A DNA stretch of 64,000 nucleotides, from contig NZ_FNIE01000001.1 in the NCBI RefSeq assembly GCF_900103985.1, forward strand, positions 448,466 through 512,465. Reading direction: 5' to 3'. Position 1 is the stretch's first letter; the number at the start of each line of letters is the position of its first letter. The position numbers were made by a program, and so were the translations under genes. Below are positions 37,048 to 46,156 of this stretch, piece by piece. The notes under the pieces are model-generated. The model was not told the origin of the DNA. It worked only from the letters and a program-made list of their open reading frames with translations, and ran no database searches. The DNA is from Actinacidiphila guanduensis (GTDB lineage: Bacteria > Actinomycetota > Actinomycetes > Streptomycetales > Streptomycetaceae).

Positions 37048-37938
37048 TCACAACCGGCCGGTGCGGGCGATCACTTGGCCGGCGAAGTCGAGCGTCTGGT
37101 CAAGGGTGGGGAACGGTGCGTAGGCGTCCACGAACGCCTCGTCCGCACCGGACTCGGCCAGGCGCCGGAGCTTGCTGGCCAGCGCGTCGGCGGTGGTGCC
37201 CGGTTCGAGGTTGATACGTATGGCCTTCTTCAGCGCGTCGGGGTCGCGGCCGGCATCCTGCGCCGCCTGGCGCGCGAGCGTCCACAGTCGGCCGGCGACC
37301 TCGTCCGGCAGAAAATCGACCCCGAGCCAGCCGGTGGCGCTGCGGCCGACCCGGCGCATCGCGGCTTCGCTGGCACCGCCGATCCAGATGGGTGGCCCGC
37401 CCGGTTGCACCGGGCGCAGGTCGGCGTGGACCGGCGGTAGTGAGAAGAACTCGCTGTCCCAGGACACCGGATTGGAGGTCCACCACTCACGCAGGAACGC
37501 CAGCAGGTCGTCGAGCATCCGCCCGCGCCGGTGCCAGTCCGCGCTGCGGGAGATGTCGTGCTCGTCCTTCATCCACCCGAGGCCCACGCCGACCTCGAGA
37601 CGGCCGTCGCTGAGCACGTCGAGCGTGGTCAGCATCCGGGCCAGGTGCGGCGGTTCCCAGTAGAAGGTGCTGAGCGTGCTGGAGTTCAGCCGCACCCGGC
37701 TGGTCGCCGTCGCGGCGACGGTCCACAGCAGCACCGGGTCGAGGTAGCGCTTCATCTGCGGCGGGTACGGCTGCTCTCTGCCCGGATAGGTGCTGTGCAT
37801 GTCGACCGGCTGGACCAGGCGGTCGCCGATCCACAGGGTGTCGTAGCCGAGGTCCTCGATCCCGCGGCAGAACGCGCTCAGGCCGACTGCGCTGCTGATG
37901 GCGGGCCCGATGATGGGCAGGGTGAAACCGAGCTTCAT
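37048..37938 (-). CDS. LLM-class F420-dependent oxidoreductase
   Basis: A 296-residue luciferase-like TIM-barrel protein: MKLGFTLPIIGPA, GYDTLWIGDRLV, the F420-family segment EVGVGLGWMKDEHD and PPIWIGGASEAAMRRVGR. Such enzymes move hydride between coenzyme F420 (or FMN) and small-molecule substrates. The ATG at 37938 is the family start. It is alone: 250 bases to the divergent gene at 38189 and 130 bases to the kinase gene, which reads the same way. Confidence 0.9.
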   Translation of the reverse strand: MKLGFTLPIIGPAISSAVGLSAFCRGIEDLGYDTLWIGDRLVQPVDMHSTYPGREQPYPPQMKRYLDPVLLWTVAATATSRVRLNSSTLSTFYWEPPHLARMLTTLDVLSDGRLEVGVGLGWMKDEHDISRSADWHRRGRMLDDLLAFLREWWTSNPVSWDSEFFSLPPVHADLRPVQPGGPPIWIGGASEAAMRRVGRSATGWLGVDFLPDEVAGRLWTLARQAAQDAGRDPDALKKAIRINLEPGTTADALASKLRRLAESGADEAFVDAYAPFPTLDQTLDFAGQVIARTGRL

Positions 37939-38188
37939 GACGTCCTCGCGGTGATCCGTCAACCGAGTGGGCCGGACAGGGAGTTCTGCGGGAACGGCGT
38001 TATGTACACCGCCCTGTGTGGTTACCGTACGGGCTGAGGACGCCGCGCGCAAACTAAGTACACCGGCCATTACCCAACCGACCGGCAACCGGACGAAGTG
38101 CCCAGCTGACCGGGGCACTTCACGAGCGGCCTGACGCGCGGCGAGCTGCCCCGTTCCGCAGCAGCCCCCGACGTGGGAGCCTGTGCAC

Positions 38189-38704
38189 ATGTATCGCCGT
38201 GGCGCGAACAAGGATCAGGTGCGGGCCCTGCTGGAACGGTCCTACGAAGACCTGAGGGCGTCGTTCCGGTCGAGCGGCCGGCCCGTCTACCGCCTGCGGA
38301 GGCCGTGGATCGAGCCCTGCATGCTGGCCGAGAGCCACACCGTGAACGGGATGCTCCAGTCGCTGACCCTCGCTCACGGTTCGTGGGTCACCGATGAGCC
38401 GCACATCAAGGTCACAACGTGGCGGGACCTCCCGGGCCAGAGCTATGTCCCGGACCATCCCGCCGACCTCGATTCCACAGCGCCCGAGGACGTCCACGTG
38501 GACATCGACGGGACCGGGATCCCGGGGTCGCTCCACCGCCACCCCTCCGGTGTGTGGCTGCTGCGCGTGGATCTCGGCTCGCTCCACCTGCTGGGCTCCG
38601 GCCGCGGCCCCCTCGGCGAGCTGTCCTTCGAGCCGCTCACCGACCTCGCCCAAGTCATCGCCGCCCGCCGCACTTACCTCGCCTCCCGCTTCCCCGAACC
38701 CTGA
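38189..38704 (+). CDS. hypothetical protein
   Basis: A 171-residue soluble protein with no family that I recognise. It is Arg- and Trp-containing, without signal or membrane segments. Blocks that may be conserved are YRLRRPWIEPCMLAE, HTVNGMLQSLTLAHGSWV and HPSGVWLLRVDLGSLHLLG. Codon use looks coding. Start choice is between GTG 38183 and ATG 38189; GGGAG about 9 bases before the ATG favours the latter. One copy of an imperfect direct repeat begins 55 bases after the stop. Confidence 0.6.
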   Translation: MYRRGANKDQVRALLERSYEDLRASFRSSGRPVYRLRRPWIEPCMLAESHTVNGMLQSLTLAHGSWVTDEPHIKVTTWRDLPGQSYVPDHPADLDSTAPEDVHVDIDGTGIPGSLHRHPSGVWLLRVDLGSLHLLGSGRGPLGELSFEPLTDLAQVIAARRTYLASRFPEP

Positions 38705-38758
38705 CGCACCCCAAAGTGCCGGTGGCGGCCTGGACCGCGGGCCGGAAGCCCTCCCGGT

Positions 38759-38845
38759 GCAGGGGCCACGCCGCGCCCGGCCATACGTCATGGCCCTCCG
38801 CCCGGCTGCCACCGCCCACAGGACGAGCAATGCTCCCCAGCGAGC
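38759..38845. repeat. imperfect direct repeat, copy A
   Basis: Shares GCGCCCGGCCATA, TCATGG, CCCTC, GCCCGGC and CAATGCTCC in the same order with copy B at 39599-39694; roughly three quarters identical by eye. The two copies flank the exonuclease gene. Confidence 0.6.
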
Positions 38846-38923
38846 GTCATCAACGGCCGCTCCCCCGCGCTCCCCGTTCAAGGGAGCCGTTCGCACAAGG
38901 GCACTTCGCTTCGCGGCGGGGCC

Positions 38924-39517
38924 TCAGGGGTGGGCGCGGTGCGCGGGACGGCCGGGGGATCCTGGCCAATTCCCTCGCTCGGCCAGGTGGAGAACGAGCG
39001 CGGCGATGTTCCAGGCGTCGTCATCGCCTCGGTGGTGCCGGCCTTCCAGCGGCAGGCCGACCATGTCCAGGGCACGGGCCATACCCACCGGTCTCGGTAG
39101 GTCGAAGGCGGTGGCGAAGACCGCTTTCGCGTTGATGTGACGCGGCCCGAAGGGGTAGTCGGCGGAGGTGGCTTCGCACTGGCGCAGGAACTGCTTGCGG
39201 TCGTAGTCCCCCCAACTCGCCCAGGCACGTCTGCCCGTGGCGTGCAGCGCGGCCAGCGATCGGCATGCCTCCTCGAAGCTGATGCCGGAGTCCACTTCGG
39301 TCTGCGTGAGGCCGGTCAGCTGCGAGCAGAAGGGGCTGACCGTAGAGCGCTCCGGGCGCACGAGGATGCGGTGCCGACTGACGCGCATGCGAGCGACGAT
39401 GTCGACTACCGTCACGCCGATCTCGATGATCTCGCTCGACTGTCCTGCAGGCGGGCTCCCGTCCCAGCAGGTGGCCTCGACATCGACAACGTTCAGCAAA
39501 CGGCCGTCGTCACCCAT
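38924..39517 (-). CDS. DEDDh 3'-5' exonuclease
   Basis: A 197-residue exonuclease of the DnaQ-like ribonuclease-H fold, close to the KapD/ERI-1 group. Exo I is VVDVEATCW (Asp and Glu metal ligands), Exo II is within WASWGDYDRKQF, and Exo III is HRGDDDAWN with the DEDDh His. These enzymes trim DNA or RNA 3' ends, often in small-RNA processing or repair. ATG 39517. It lies between two copies of a ~90-bp direct repeat, which suggests it may have moved as a unit. Confidence 0.88.
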   Translation of the reverse strand: MGDDGRLLNVVDVEATCWDGSPPAGQSSEIIEIGVTVVDIVARMRVSRHRILVRPERSTVSPFCSQLTGLTQTEVDSGISFEEACRSLAALHATGRRAWASWGDYDRKQFLRQCEATSADYPFGPRHINAKAVFATAFDLPRPVGMARALDMVGLPLEGRHHRGDDDAWNIAALVLHLAERGNWPGSPGRPAHRAHP

Positions 39518-39598
39518 GCGCCGACGCTACTGACCTCGGTGGCGGCGGGCACCTCCTTTTCATGACGACGAGGGCGCAGAACGGCTACCGACCTGATG

Positions 39599-39694
39599 GC
39601 AAGGGCCACCCATAGGCGCCACGCCCGGCCATAAGCTCATGGGCCCTCGCCCGGCCGTCCCCGCCCCCAGGGCGGCAATGCTCCACGGCGAGCC
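39599..39694. repeat. imperfect direct repeat, copy B
   Basis: Second copy of the element at 38759-38845, same orientation, with a few small insertions. Confidence 0.6.
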
Positions 39695-39745
39695 CCGACA
39701 GCCGCGAGCCGCACGTGACCCTTCGCGGCACGGCACCCTATTTCT

Positions 39746-39758
39746 AGACGCCGCGTCT
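39746..39758 (+). promoter_or_regulatory. possible TetR autoregulatory operator
   Basis: AGACG-CCG-CGTCT, perfect 5-bp arms, 24 bases upstream of the TetR start in a short AT-rich patch that also holds a TATTTC/GATAAT-like promoter. Confidence 0.5.
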
Positions 39759-39781
39759 CGATAATGAGCTAGGGTGGCCCC

Positions 39782-40375
39782 ATGGCCGAAGACCCCGCAC
39801 CCGCTCGTGGGCGCAAGCGCAGTGAGCAGACGCGGTTGGCGATCCTCGCCGCTGCCTATGAGCTCACGTTGGAGGTCGGGTTCGCCGGTGTGACCGTGGA
39901 GGGCGTCGCCAAGCGGGCGGGGGCCGGGAAGCAGACCGTCTACCGCTGGTGGGCCACCAAGGCGGACGTCCTGCTGGAAGCGCTGGCGCTCAAGGCCGAC
40001 CTCACGGTGTCCACCGCGGACCAGGGCTCGTTCGAGGCGGAGGTGGACGCCTTCCTGCGGGACTCCGCCGCCCTGCTGGCCGTCCCGGGAGTGGTGCCCG
40101 TGCTCCGCTCACTGATGGCCGAGGCCCAGCGCGACACCGACTTCCGGCACCGTTTCCAGGACGGTTTCCTGACCAGGCGCAGGGCCGCCTTCGAGACCGT
40201 CGTCGCCCGGGCCGCCGCCCGCGGCGACAAACCCGTCCACCTGACGGCCGCCCTCGCCGCCGACCTGGTGTTCGGCCTGATCTGGTACCGCGTCCTCGCC
40301 ACCGAGCGCCTGCTCGGGGAGGACGACATCACCGCCGTCCGACGACTGCTGAGCGAACAGCCCGGCGAGGAGTGA
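39782..40375 (+). CDS. TetR-family regulator
   Basis: A 197-residue TetR protein: N-terminal helix-turn-helix (ILAAAYELTLEVGFAGVTVE, then AKRAGAGKQTVYRWWATKADV) and a C-terminal TetR_C_33-like ligand domain. ATG 39782. It is followed after 3 bases by an SDR gene in the same operon, so it probably controls that gene and itself through the palindrome at 39746-39758. Confidence 0.9.
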   Translation: MAEDPAPARGRKRSEQTRLAILAAAYELTLEVGFAGVTVEGVAKRAGAGKQTVYRWWATKADVLLEALALKADLTVSTADQGSFEAEVDAFLRDSAALLAVPGVVPVLRSLMAEAQRDTDFRHRFQDGFLTRRRAAFETVVARAAARGDKPVHLTAALAADLVFGLIWYRVLATERLLGEDDITAVRRLLSEQPGEE

Positions 40376-40378
40376 CCC

Positions 40379-41200
40379 ATGCCCGTTCCGACCATCCTCA
40401 TCACCGGGGCGACCGACGGGCTCGGCCGCGCCCTCAGCAGCGCGCTGGCCCGCAGGCCGGGGACGACGCTCATCCTGCACGGCCGCAGCCAGGACCGACT
40501 CGACCGGCTGGCCGCCGAGTTGGCCGACGAGCCCGCCACGGTGCGCACCGTCCGCGCCGACTTCGCCGAACTCGCGCAGGTGCACCGACTCGCCGATGAG
40601 ATCGCCGAGTCGACCGGCCACCTCTCGGTGCTGGTGAACAACGCCGGTGTGGGCGGCGGCGAACCCGACGGCGACGACCGCCGGCTCACCCCCGACGGCA
40701 ACGAGTTGCGCTTCGCGGTCAACCACCTCGCCGCCTTCGCGCTGACCCGGCGGCTGCTGCCGTTGCTCGACCGCGGCGCCCCCGCCCGTATCGTCAACGT
40801 CGCCTCGCTCGGCCAGGCGCCGATCGACTTCGCCGACCCCACTCTCGAGCAAGGCTATTCGGGCATGCGTGCCTACGGACAGTCCAAGCTGGCGATGATC
40901 ACCACGGGCTTCGTGCTCGCCCGGCAGCTCGACCCGCACCGGGTCACGGTCAACAGCCTGCACCCGGCGACCTTCATGCCGACCAAGATGGTGCTGGACG
41001 CGGTGGGTTACAGCATCGACTCCCTCGAGGACGGCCTGCGGTCCACCCTGCACCTCGTCCTCGCCCCCGAACTCGACGGCGTCACGGGGCAGTTCTTCGA
41101 CCGCACCCGTCCCGCGAAGGCGTCCGCCGAAGCCTACGACCGCAGCGTCCAGCAGCGGCTCTGGGACCTCAGCACCGCACTCACCAAGCGCCCGAAGTAG
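40379..41200 (+). CDS. SDR-family oxidoreductase
   Basis: A 273-residue short-chain dehydrogenase with intact motifs: cofactor loop TGATDGLGRAL (residues 9-19), NNAGVGGG, Ser in NVASLGQ, and the catalytic YGQSK. NADP preference is likely from the Arg after the second strand (GRSQDRL). It begins 3 bases after the TetR stop with GGAG overlapping that stop, so the two are one operon. Substrate unknown. Confidence 0.9.
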   Translation: MPVPTILITGATDGLGRALSSALARRPGTTLILHGRSQDRLDRLAAELADEPATVRTVRADFAELAQVHRLADEIAESTGHLSVLVNNAGVGGGEPDGDDRRLTPDGNELRFAVNHLAAFALTRRLLPLLDRGAPARIVNVASLGQAPIDFADPTLEQGYSGMRAYGQSKLAMITTGFVLARQLDPHRVTVNSLHPATFMPTKMVLDAVGYSIDSLEDGLRSTLHLVLAPELDGVTGQFFDRTRPAKASAEAYDRSVQQRLWDLSTALTKRPK

Positions 41201-41222
41201 CCGTCCACCGGGACGCAGAGTG

Positions 41223-41252
41223 CCCGCAGGCCCACGCGTGAGGACCTGCGGG
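41223..41252. terminator. hairpin at convergent junction
   Basis: Perfect 8-bp arms CCCGCAGG and CCTGCGGG with a 14-base loop between the SDR stop and the convergent hypothetical gene. Confidence 0.6.
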
Positions 41253-41263
41253 AACCCTTCGGC

Positions 41264-41806
41264 TCAGCGGTTCGCCTCCTCGAAGGCCGAGGCCAGGGTC
41301 CTGCTCTCGTCCTCCGGCACCGCCCGCTCCAGCGCCGGGACCAGATCGCGCCGCTCGTGGAAGAGGTACTGGTACATCTGGGCGAGGGCACCGTCGATCG
41401 TCAGGAGCCGGGTGTCCTCGGGGTGGCGGCCGATCAGCGTGCGGTCCAGGATGCCCTGGATCAGCTCACCCTCCTGGCGGTCGCGCCGGACGAGCTCGAC
41501 GGACTCACCTCGTCGCTCCAGCACCTTGCGGACCGTGGCCTCCTTGGCCGCGAGGTGGCGTGCGAAGGTGTCGGCGAGCGGGCGTACGTCCTCGGGCCCG
41601 CTGTCGCCGCGCATCCGCAGGTCCTCCACCATCGCGAGCAGCAGGCCCCCGGAGGTGACCATGCTCGCCGCGACCCCGGTGGGCACCGCGTCGCTGCCGC
41701 CGCGGTCCTTGCGGCCCCACAGGCGCCAGCCCCGCCGGGTGCGCCCCTCGCGCCGACCGGGCGCCTTCACCGCACTGCCGCTGCGGCCCTCACTCGCTCC
41801 GCTCAT
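41264..41806 (-). CDS. hypothetical helical protein
   Basis: A 180-residue soluble protein that I do not recognise. The first ~40 residues are basic and Gly-rich (GRREGRTRRGWRLWGRKDRG); the rest is predicted helical with many charged residues (DTFARHLAAKEATVRKVLER; MYQYLFHERRDLVPALERA). His spacing faintly recalls hemerythrin-like bundles, but a full metal-ligand set is not visible. ATG 41806. Possibly DNA- or membrane-associated through its basic N-terminus; this is only inference. Confidence 0.6.
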   Translation of the reverse strand: MSGASEGRSGSAVKAPGRREGRTRRGWRLWGRKDRGGSDAVPTGVAASMVTSGGLLLAMVEDLRMRGDSGPEDVRPLADTFARHLAAKEATVRKVLERRGESVELVRRDRQEGELIQGILDRTLIGRHPEDTRLLTIDGALAQMYQYLFHERRDLVPALERAVPEDESRTLASAFEEANR

Positions 41807-41910
41807 GCCACCGACTCCTTCTGTGCTCTTGCCTCTCGTCCTACGGTGCTACGGACCGGCTGCCCGCGCTCCTCGCGGGCAGCCGGCAAAAGCCCCTGCT
41901 CACCCCCAGC

Positions 41911-42444
41911 TCACCAGGTGTCCGCCAACCCGTCCCCGCCCCGGGGGTCGTCCCTGAACCTGTCCCGCATATCCGGCAGGTCCGCGTCCTGCACGACGTG
42001 CACGGCCGCCTCCTCGGCCGAGGCCGCGCCCCCGTCGATCCCCACGTCCTCGCCGCTGACGCCGTCCCTGCGGCTGTGCGCCCCCTCGTCGGGGGCGACC
42101 AGACGGCCGGAGCGCAGATCCCCCGCTTCGGGGTCGAGCAGTTCGCCGTCGGTGTCGGCGGCGTCGCCGAGCCCGTCGCCGTCCGGTGGCCGCGTATCGG
42201 GGCGCTCGCGGGCCAGCCGCGAGTCCAGCGACTCGCCGGTGTGCTGCTCGCTGTCGGTGGTGCCCACGTCCTCCACGGCGAACGGGCGCTCGGGCGGGGA
42301 GTAGCCCTCGTCGAGCACGTCCACCAGGCCCCGGTCCTCCAGGGTGTCCTCGGGTTCCAGGGGGCCGGCGTCCTCGCGGATCTCGCGGTCGTCGCCCGGG
42401 TCCGGCTGGTAGACGTCGTCCCCGCGGTCTGCGTCCTGTGTCAT
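41911..42444 (-). CDS. DUF5709 family protein
   Basis: A 177-residue very acidic, probably disordered protein. The segment DVLDEGYSPPERPFAVED, then GESLDSRLARERPD, is the DUF5709 signature, an actinomycete family of unknown role. C-terminal HVVQDADLPDMRDRF is also typical. ATG 42444. It stands alone, 105 bases after the hypothetical gene start and 150 bases from the DUF6328 gene. Confidence 0.85.
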   Translation of the reverse strand: MTQDADRGDDVYQPDPGDDREIREDAGPLEPEDTLEDRGLVDVLDEGYSPPERPFAVEDVGTTDSEQHTGESLDSRLARERPDTRPPDGDGLGDAADTDGELLDPEAGDLRSGRLVAPDEGAHSRRDGVSGEDVGIDGGAASAEEAAVHVVQDADLPDMRDRFRDDPRGGDGLADTW

Positions 42445-42597
42445 GGCGTGTGTTCACCTCGTTCGCTGCGGTCCGGGCCGCCTCGCCGGGGCCCCGGAGG
42501 CGGCAGTGCGACGACGCGGCCCTCGCCGCCTGTCGGCCGACGCCTACCCCTGCGCAGGCACCGGAAACGGGAGCGGCTCCCCGGCCGCGGGCGCCGG

Positions 42598-43095
42598 TCA
42601 GGACCGGTGCGTGCTGCGGTGCCGGGCCCACAGCGGCAGGACGAACCAGCACAGCGCGAACCACGCCACCATGCCCGCCACCAGCCACGCCGCCACCGTG
42701 TCGTGGACGGCGATGCGCAGGACGAGCAGCAGGGAGGACGCCATGGTGCACAGCAGCAGCACCAGGCCGACGACAGTCAGCCGCGACGCCCAGACGACGG
42801 TCTCCGGCTTCAGCCGCTGCCCGGTGAGCATGCGGTGCATGGCCGCCGGGCCCACCAGGGCGCCGGTCGTGGCGGCGCCCAGCATGATCGTGACGACGTA
42901 GATGTGCCGGTCGGTGTCGGACAGCTGGGCGAAGCGGGGCTGGAAGACGACGGTGAGCAGGAAACCGAAGAGGATCTGTACGCCCGTCTGGGCGACGCGC
43001 AGCTCCTGGAGCAGGTCCGCCCAGCGGCGGTCGGCCCGCTGCTCGGCCGTCTCCTGGCGGCCGGGGCCGCCTCCTTCCGTCTCGGGCCCGCTCAC
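42598..43095 (-). CDS. DUF6328 membrane protein
   Basis: A 165-residue protein with about four membrane helices. The cytoplasmic opening RRWADLLQELRVAQTGVQIL followed by FGFLLTVVFQPRF is the DUF6328 pattern. The helices include YVVTIMLGAATTGALVGPAA and LTVVGLVLLLCTMASSLLLV. GTG 43095 is the start because it overlaps the stop of the upstream carboxylate-amine ligase gene (GTGA). Function unknown. Confidence 0.83.
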   Translation of the reverse strand: MSGPETEGGGPGRQETAEQRADRRWADLLQELRVAQTGVQILFGFLLTVVFQPRFAQLSDTDRHIYVVTIMLGAATTGALVGPAAMHRMLTGQRLKPETVVWASRLTVVGLVLLLCTMASSLLLVLRIAVHDTVAAWLVAGMVAWFALCWFVLPLWARHRSTHRS

Positions 43096-44225
43096 CGCTG
43101 GACCTCGTCGTTCTCGCCTCCGCCCAACCGGGACGGTCCGCCGAAGGAGATCAGGTCCACCAGTCCGGACACCCCGCCCTCGCCGGCTGCCTGCCGCTGC
43201 CGTTCGGCGCCGGTGCCGCCGTGCAGCATGCGGTCCACGCCGCCGGTGACGCGTTCGGTGTCGCCCGTCTCGGCGAGCGCGGGCGCCACGTGCTCCAGCA
43301 GCGCCTCGGCCACCTCGGCGGCCTTGGCGGGCTTGCCGGTGCGGGGGTCGACCAGGTCGCCGGCGACGCCGTGGCGGGCCGCGTGCCAGCTCGCTGCCTG
43401 CATGACGTCGGCGGGCGGGTTCGGCGGGCGCCGGTCGCCGTCGGCGAGCGCGGTGGCCACCAGGGCGCGGCACAGGCCCGCCAGGGTGACGGCGCTCTCG
43501 GCGTCGAGCTGCACGTCGGGGGCGCGTACCTCCAGGGTGGGGTAGCTCTCGGACAGACGGGCGTGCCAGTAGAGCTGGTGCCGGTCGGGGATGACGCCGG
43601 TGGCCAGCACGGCGTCGGCGCGCTGCTCGTAGCTGTCGGCGTCGGGCGTGTACGGCGGGGAGCCGCTGACCGGCCAGCGGCCGAAGACGACGGTGCGCCA
43701 GCTGGCGAAGCCGGTGTCGCGGCCGTCCCAGAAGGGCGAGTTGCCGCCGAGGGCGACCACGACGGGCAGCCAGGGGCGGATGGCCGCCAGCGCCGCGGCG
43801 CCGGCGTCGCGATCGGGGACGGCGATGTGGACGTGCATGCCGTTGATCAGCTGCTCGTCCACCAGCCGGGCGGCGTCCGCGCGCATCTCCAGGTAGCGCG
43901 GCTGGGGGGTGACGGGCATGGCCAGGCCGGTGGACAGCGGGGCGCCGCCGGTGGCCGCGACGCGGCAGCCGACGCGGGCGGCGGCCCGGGCGACGGCGCC
44001 GCGCAGCCGCTCCAGGTGGGCCACGGCCTCGTCGAGCCGGCCGCACACGGGGGTGGCCACCTCGACCTGCGCCTGCAGGAGTTCGGTGTCGAGTTCGTCG
44101 CCGAGCGCGGGCTCGGGGTCGGCGGCCGCCTGCACGGCGCGGGCGCGCGGTGCGGGCAGCCCGGTGTCCGCGTCGAGCAGCAGGTACTCCTCTTCGACGC
44201 CGAAAGTGGGGCCCGGGGATCTCAT
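43092..44225 (-). CDS. YbdK-type carboxylate-amine ligase (GCS2 family)
   Basis: A 377-residue glutamate-cysteine-ligase-like enzyme. The opening TFGVEEEYLLLD carries the metal-binding Glu cluster; ELLQAQVEVATPV and LINGMHVHIAVPDRDA are further GCS2 motifs. It could make gamma-glutamyl-type amide bonds, but actinomycetes use mycothiol and the substrate of these YbdK proteins is not known. ATG 44225. It forms a two-gene operon with the DUF6328 protein; the MFS gene starts divergently 160 bases away. Confidence 0.88.
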   Translation of the reverse strand: MRSPGPTFGVEEEYLLLDADTGLPAPRARAVQAAADPEPALGDELDTELLQAQVEVATPVCGRLDEAVAHLERLRGAVARAAARVGCRVAATGGAPLSTGLAMPVTPQPRYLEMRADAARLVDEQLINGMHVHIAVPDRDAGAAALAAIRPWLPVVVALGGNSPFWDGRDTGFASWRTVVFGRWPVSGSPPYTPDADSYEQRADAVLATGVIPDRHQLYWHARLSESYPTLEVRAPDVQLDAESAVTLAGLCRALVATALADGDRRPPNPPADVMQAASWHAARHGVAGDLVDPRTGKPAKAAEVAEALLEHVAPALAETGDTERVTGGVDRMLHGGTGAERQRQAAGEGGVSGLVDLISFGGPSRLGGGENDEVQR

Positions 44226-44385
44226 GAAGGTGGCCTACCCCGGATCGCGCCGGCCACCGCCGCCCGAGTGCGGCGCCCGCCCGGCCGCCGTACAGCCACC
44301 CGCCGTCCGGCCCCATGCGCGCCCCTTTCCGGGCCTTCCGCCGCGGGCCGCCATGTTCAGGCGGCCGGGACGGGGTACGTGCGAC

Positions 44386-45915
44386 ATGCGTGGCCCGGGC
44401 GAGCGCCGGGCCGGCGGACAGGACGGTGGTGCGGTGGAGCGGGCGGACGTGGCGCAGAAGCGGGCGGAGCGGGACGGGGCCAGGGGCGACCGGCGGTGGC
44501 CGGCCCTCGCGGTGTGCCTGACGGCGAGCTTCATGACGCTGCTGGACATCAGCATCGTCAATGTGGCGCTGCCTTCGATCAAGACGGGCATCGATGCCTC
44601 GCAGAGCGGTCTGCAGTGGGTGCTGTCGGGCTATGCGCTCACCTTCGGCCTGGTGCTGGTGCCGGCCGGGCGGACCGGGGACGTGCACAGCAGGCGGGCG
44701 GTGTTCCTGACCGGGCTCGCGCTCTTCACGGCGACCAGCGCGCTGGCCGGCGCGGCCCAGAACGAGGGCTGGCTGGTGGGGGCGCGGCTGCTGCAGGGCG
44801 TGGCCGGCGGGATCCTGGTGCCGCAGGTGTCGGGGTTCATCCAGCAGATGTTCCAAGGGGCCGAGCGGGGGCGGGCGTTCGGGCTGCTGGGCGCGACGAT
44901 CGGGGTGTCCACCGCGGTCGGCCCGCTGCTGGGCGGGCTGCTCATCGAGGCGTTCGGCGCGCACGAAGGCTGGCGGTGGGTGTTCTACGTCAACCTGCCG
45001 ATCGGCCTGGCGGTGCTGCCGCTGGCGCACCGGCTGCTGCCGGGGCCGCCGAAGAAGGAGGGCGGTGCGGAGGGCCGCGAGCGGCGCAAGGGCGACCTGG
45101 ACCCGGGCGGGGTGCTGCTGCTGGGCGCGGGCACGGTGGTGCTGCTGCTGCCGTTCGTGCAGGAGGAGCAGTGGAGCAGTCCGCTCAAATGGCTGCTGGT
45201 GCCGCTCGCCCTGCTCGTGCTGGCCGTCTTCGTCGGCTGGGAGCGGCGGCACGCGCGGCGCGGCGGCGAACCGCTGGTCGACCTGGGCCTGTTCCGGCAG
45301 CGCTCCTACGGCCTGGGGGTGCTGCTGTCGCTGCTCTACTTCGCCGGCTTCACCGCGATCTTCTTCATCCTGACGCTCTACCTGCAGAACGGGCTGCACT
45401 ACTCGGCGCTGGAGGCGGGCCTTTCGGTGATGCCGTTCGCCCTGGGCTCGGGGGGTGCGGCCGCCGTGGGCGGGCGGATCGTGAACCGCTTCGGGCGGCC
45501 GCTGGTCGCCTTCGGCCTGGGCATGGTGATCGTGGGGCTGCTGGGCACCGCGCTGGCGGTGCACCTGGACACCGGGAGGACGGTGGGCTGGGCGACGGCC
45601 GCGCCGCTGCTGCTGGCGGGGCTGGGCAGCGGCCTGGTGATCTCGCCGAACCAGACGCTGACCCTCAGCGAGGTGCCGGTCGCCCGCGCGGGCAGTGCCG
45701 GCGGGGTGCTGCAGACGGCGCAGCGGATCGGCTCGGCGGCGGGGATCGCCGCGGTGGGCTCGGTGTTCTTCTCCAAGGTGAACAGCCGAGGCGCCGACTG
45801 GCCCGGTGGCTTCCAGCTCGGCGTGCTCACCTCCACGGGCCTGGCCGCCCTCGCCCTGGCGGTCGCCCTGATCGACATCCTGGGCGGCCGCAACGGTGAT
45901 GCGGACGCGAGCTGA
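44386..45915 (+). CDS. MFS drug-efflux transporter (DHA2/EmrB type)
   Basis: A 509-residue major facilitator with about 14 helices. Helix 1 motif is TASFMTLLDISIVNVALPSI, motif A AGRTGDVHSRRAVF, and motif C GATIGVSTAVGPLLGGLL. Family members export antibiotics and biocides. The ATG at 44386 gives a ~45-residue polar cytoplasmic leader; a GTG about 15 codons later is an alternative start. No local regulator gene is adjacent. The stop codon lies inside the first unit of a 34-bp tandem repeat. Confidence 0.88.
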   Translation: MRGPGERRAGGQDGGAVERADVAQKRAERDGARGDRRWPALAVCLTASFMTLLDISIVNVALPSIKTGIDASQSGLQWVLSGYALTFGLVLVPAGRTGDVHSRRAVFLTGLALFTATSALAGAAQNEGWLVGARLLQGVAGGILVPQVSGFIQQMFQGAERGRAFGLLGATIGVSTAVGPLLGGLLIEAFGAHEGWRWVFYVNLPIGLAVLPLAHRLLPGPPKKEGGAEGRERRKGDLDPGGVLLLGAGTVVLLLPFVQEEQWSSPLKWLLVPLALLVLAVFVGWERRHARRGGEPLVDLGLFRQRSYGLGVLLSLLYFAGFTAIFFILTLYLQNGLHYSALEAGLSVMPFALGSGGAAAVGGRIVNRFGRPLVAFGLGMVIVGLLGTALAVHLDTGRTVGWATAAPLLLAGLGSGLVISPNQTLTLSEVPVARAGSAGGVLQTAQRIGSAAGIAAVGSVFFSKVNSRGADWPGGFQLGVLTSTGLAALALAVALIDILGGRNGDADAS

Positions 45916-46042
45916 CCCGGGCCGCCCTTCGTAGAACCCATGAGCTGACCCGGGGCCGCCCCTCGTCGCACCCGCGTGCTGACCCGGGTCCACCCCTCGT
46001 GGCACCCGCAAGCCGACCCGAGCCGCCCCTCGCCGCGCCCGC
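45909..46042. repeat. 33-34-bp tandem repeat, 4 copies
   Basis: Units start at 45909, 45942, 45976 and 46010 with (GAG/GTG/AAG)C(T/C)GACCCG and share CCGCCCCTCG and CACCCGC blocks. The first unit contains the stop codon of the MFS gene. Confidence 0.8.
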
Positions 46043-46156
46043 GGGCAGCCGTCAGGCGCAGCCTGCTTCCGTGCGGCGCCCGGCGACGGAGCACAGCAGG
46101 CCGCCGGCACCGCAGCGCAGTGCGGCCGGGCGCCCGCGGAGCCGGAGGATCTAAGC

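Noticed and set aside
41264..41806. Hemerythrin-like oxygen or metal protein
   Set aside because: The full His/Glu ligand pattern is not present.
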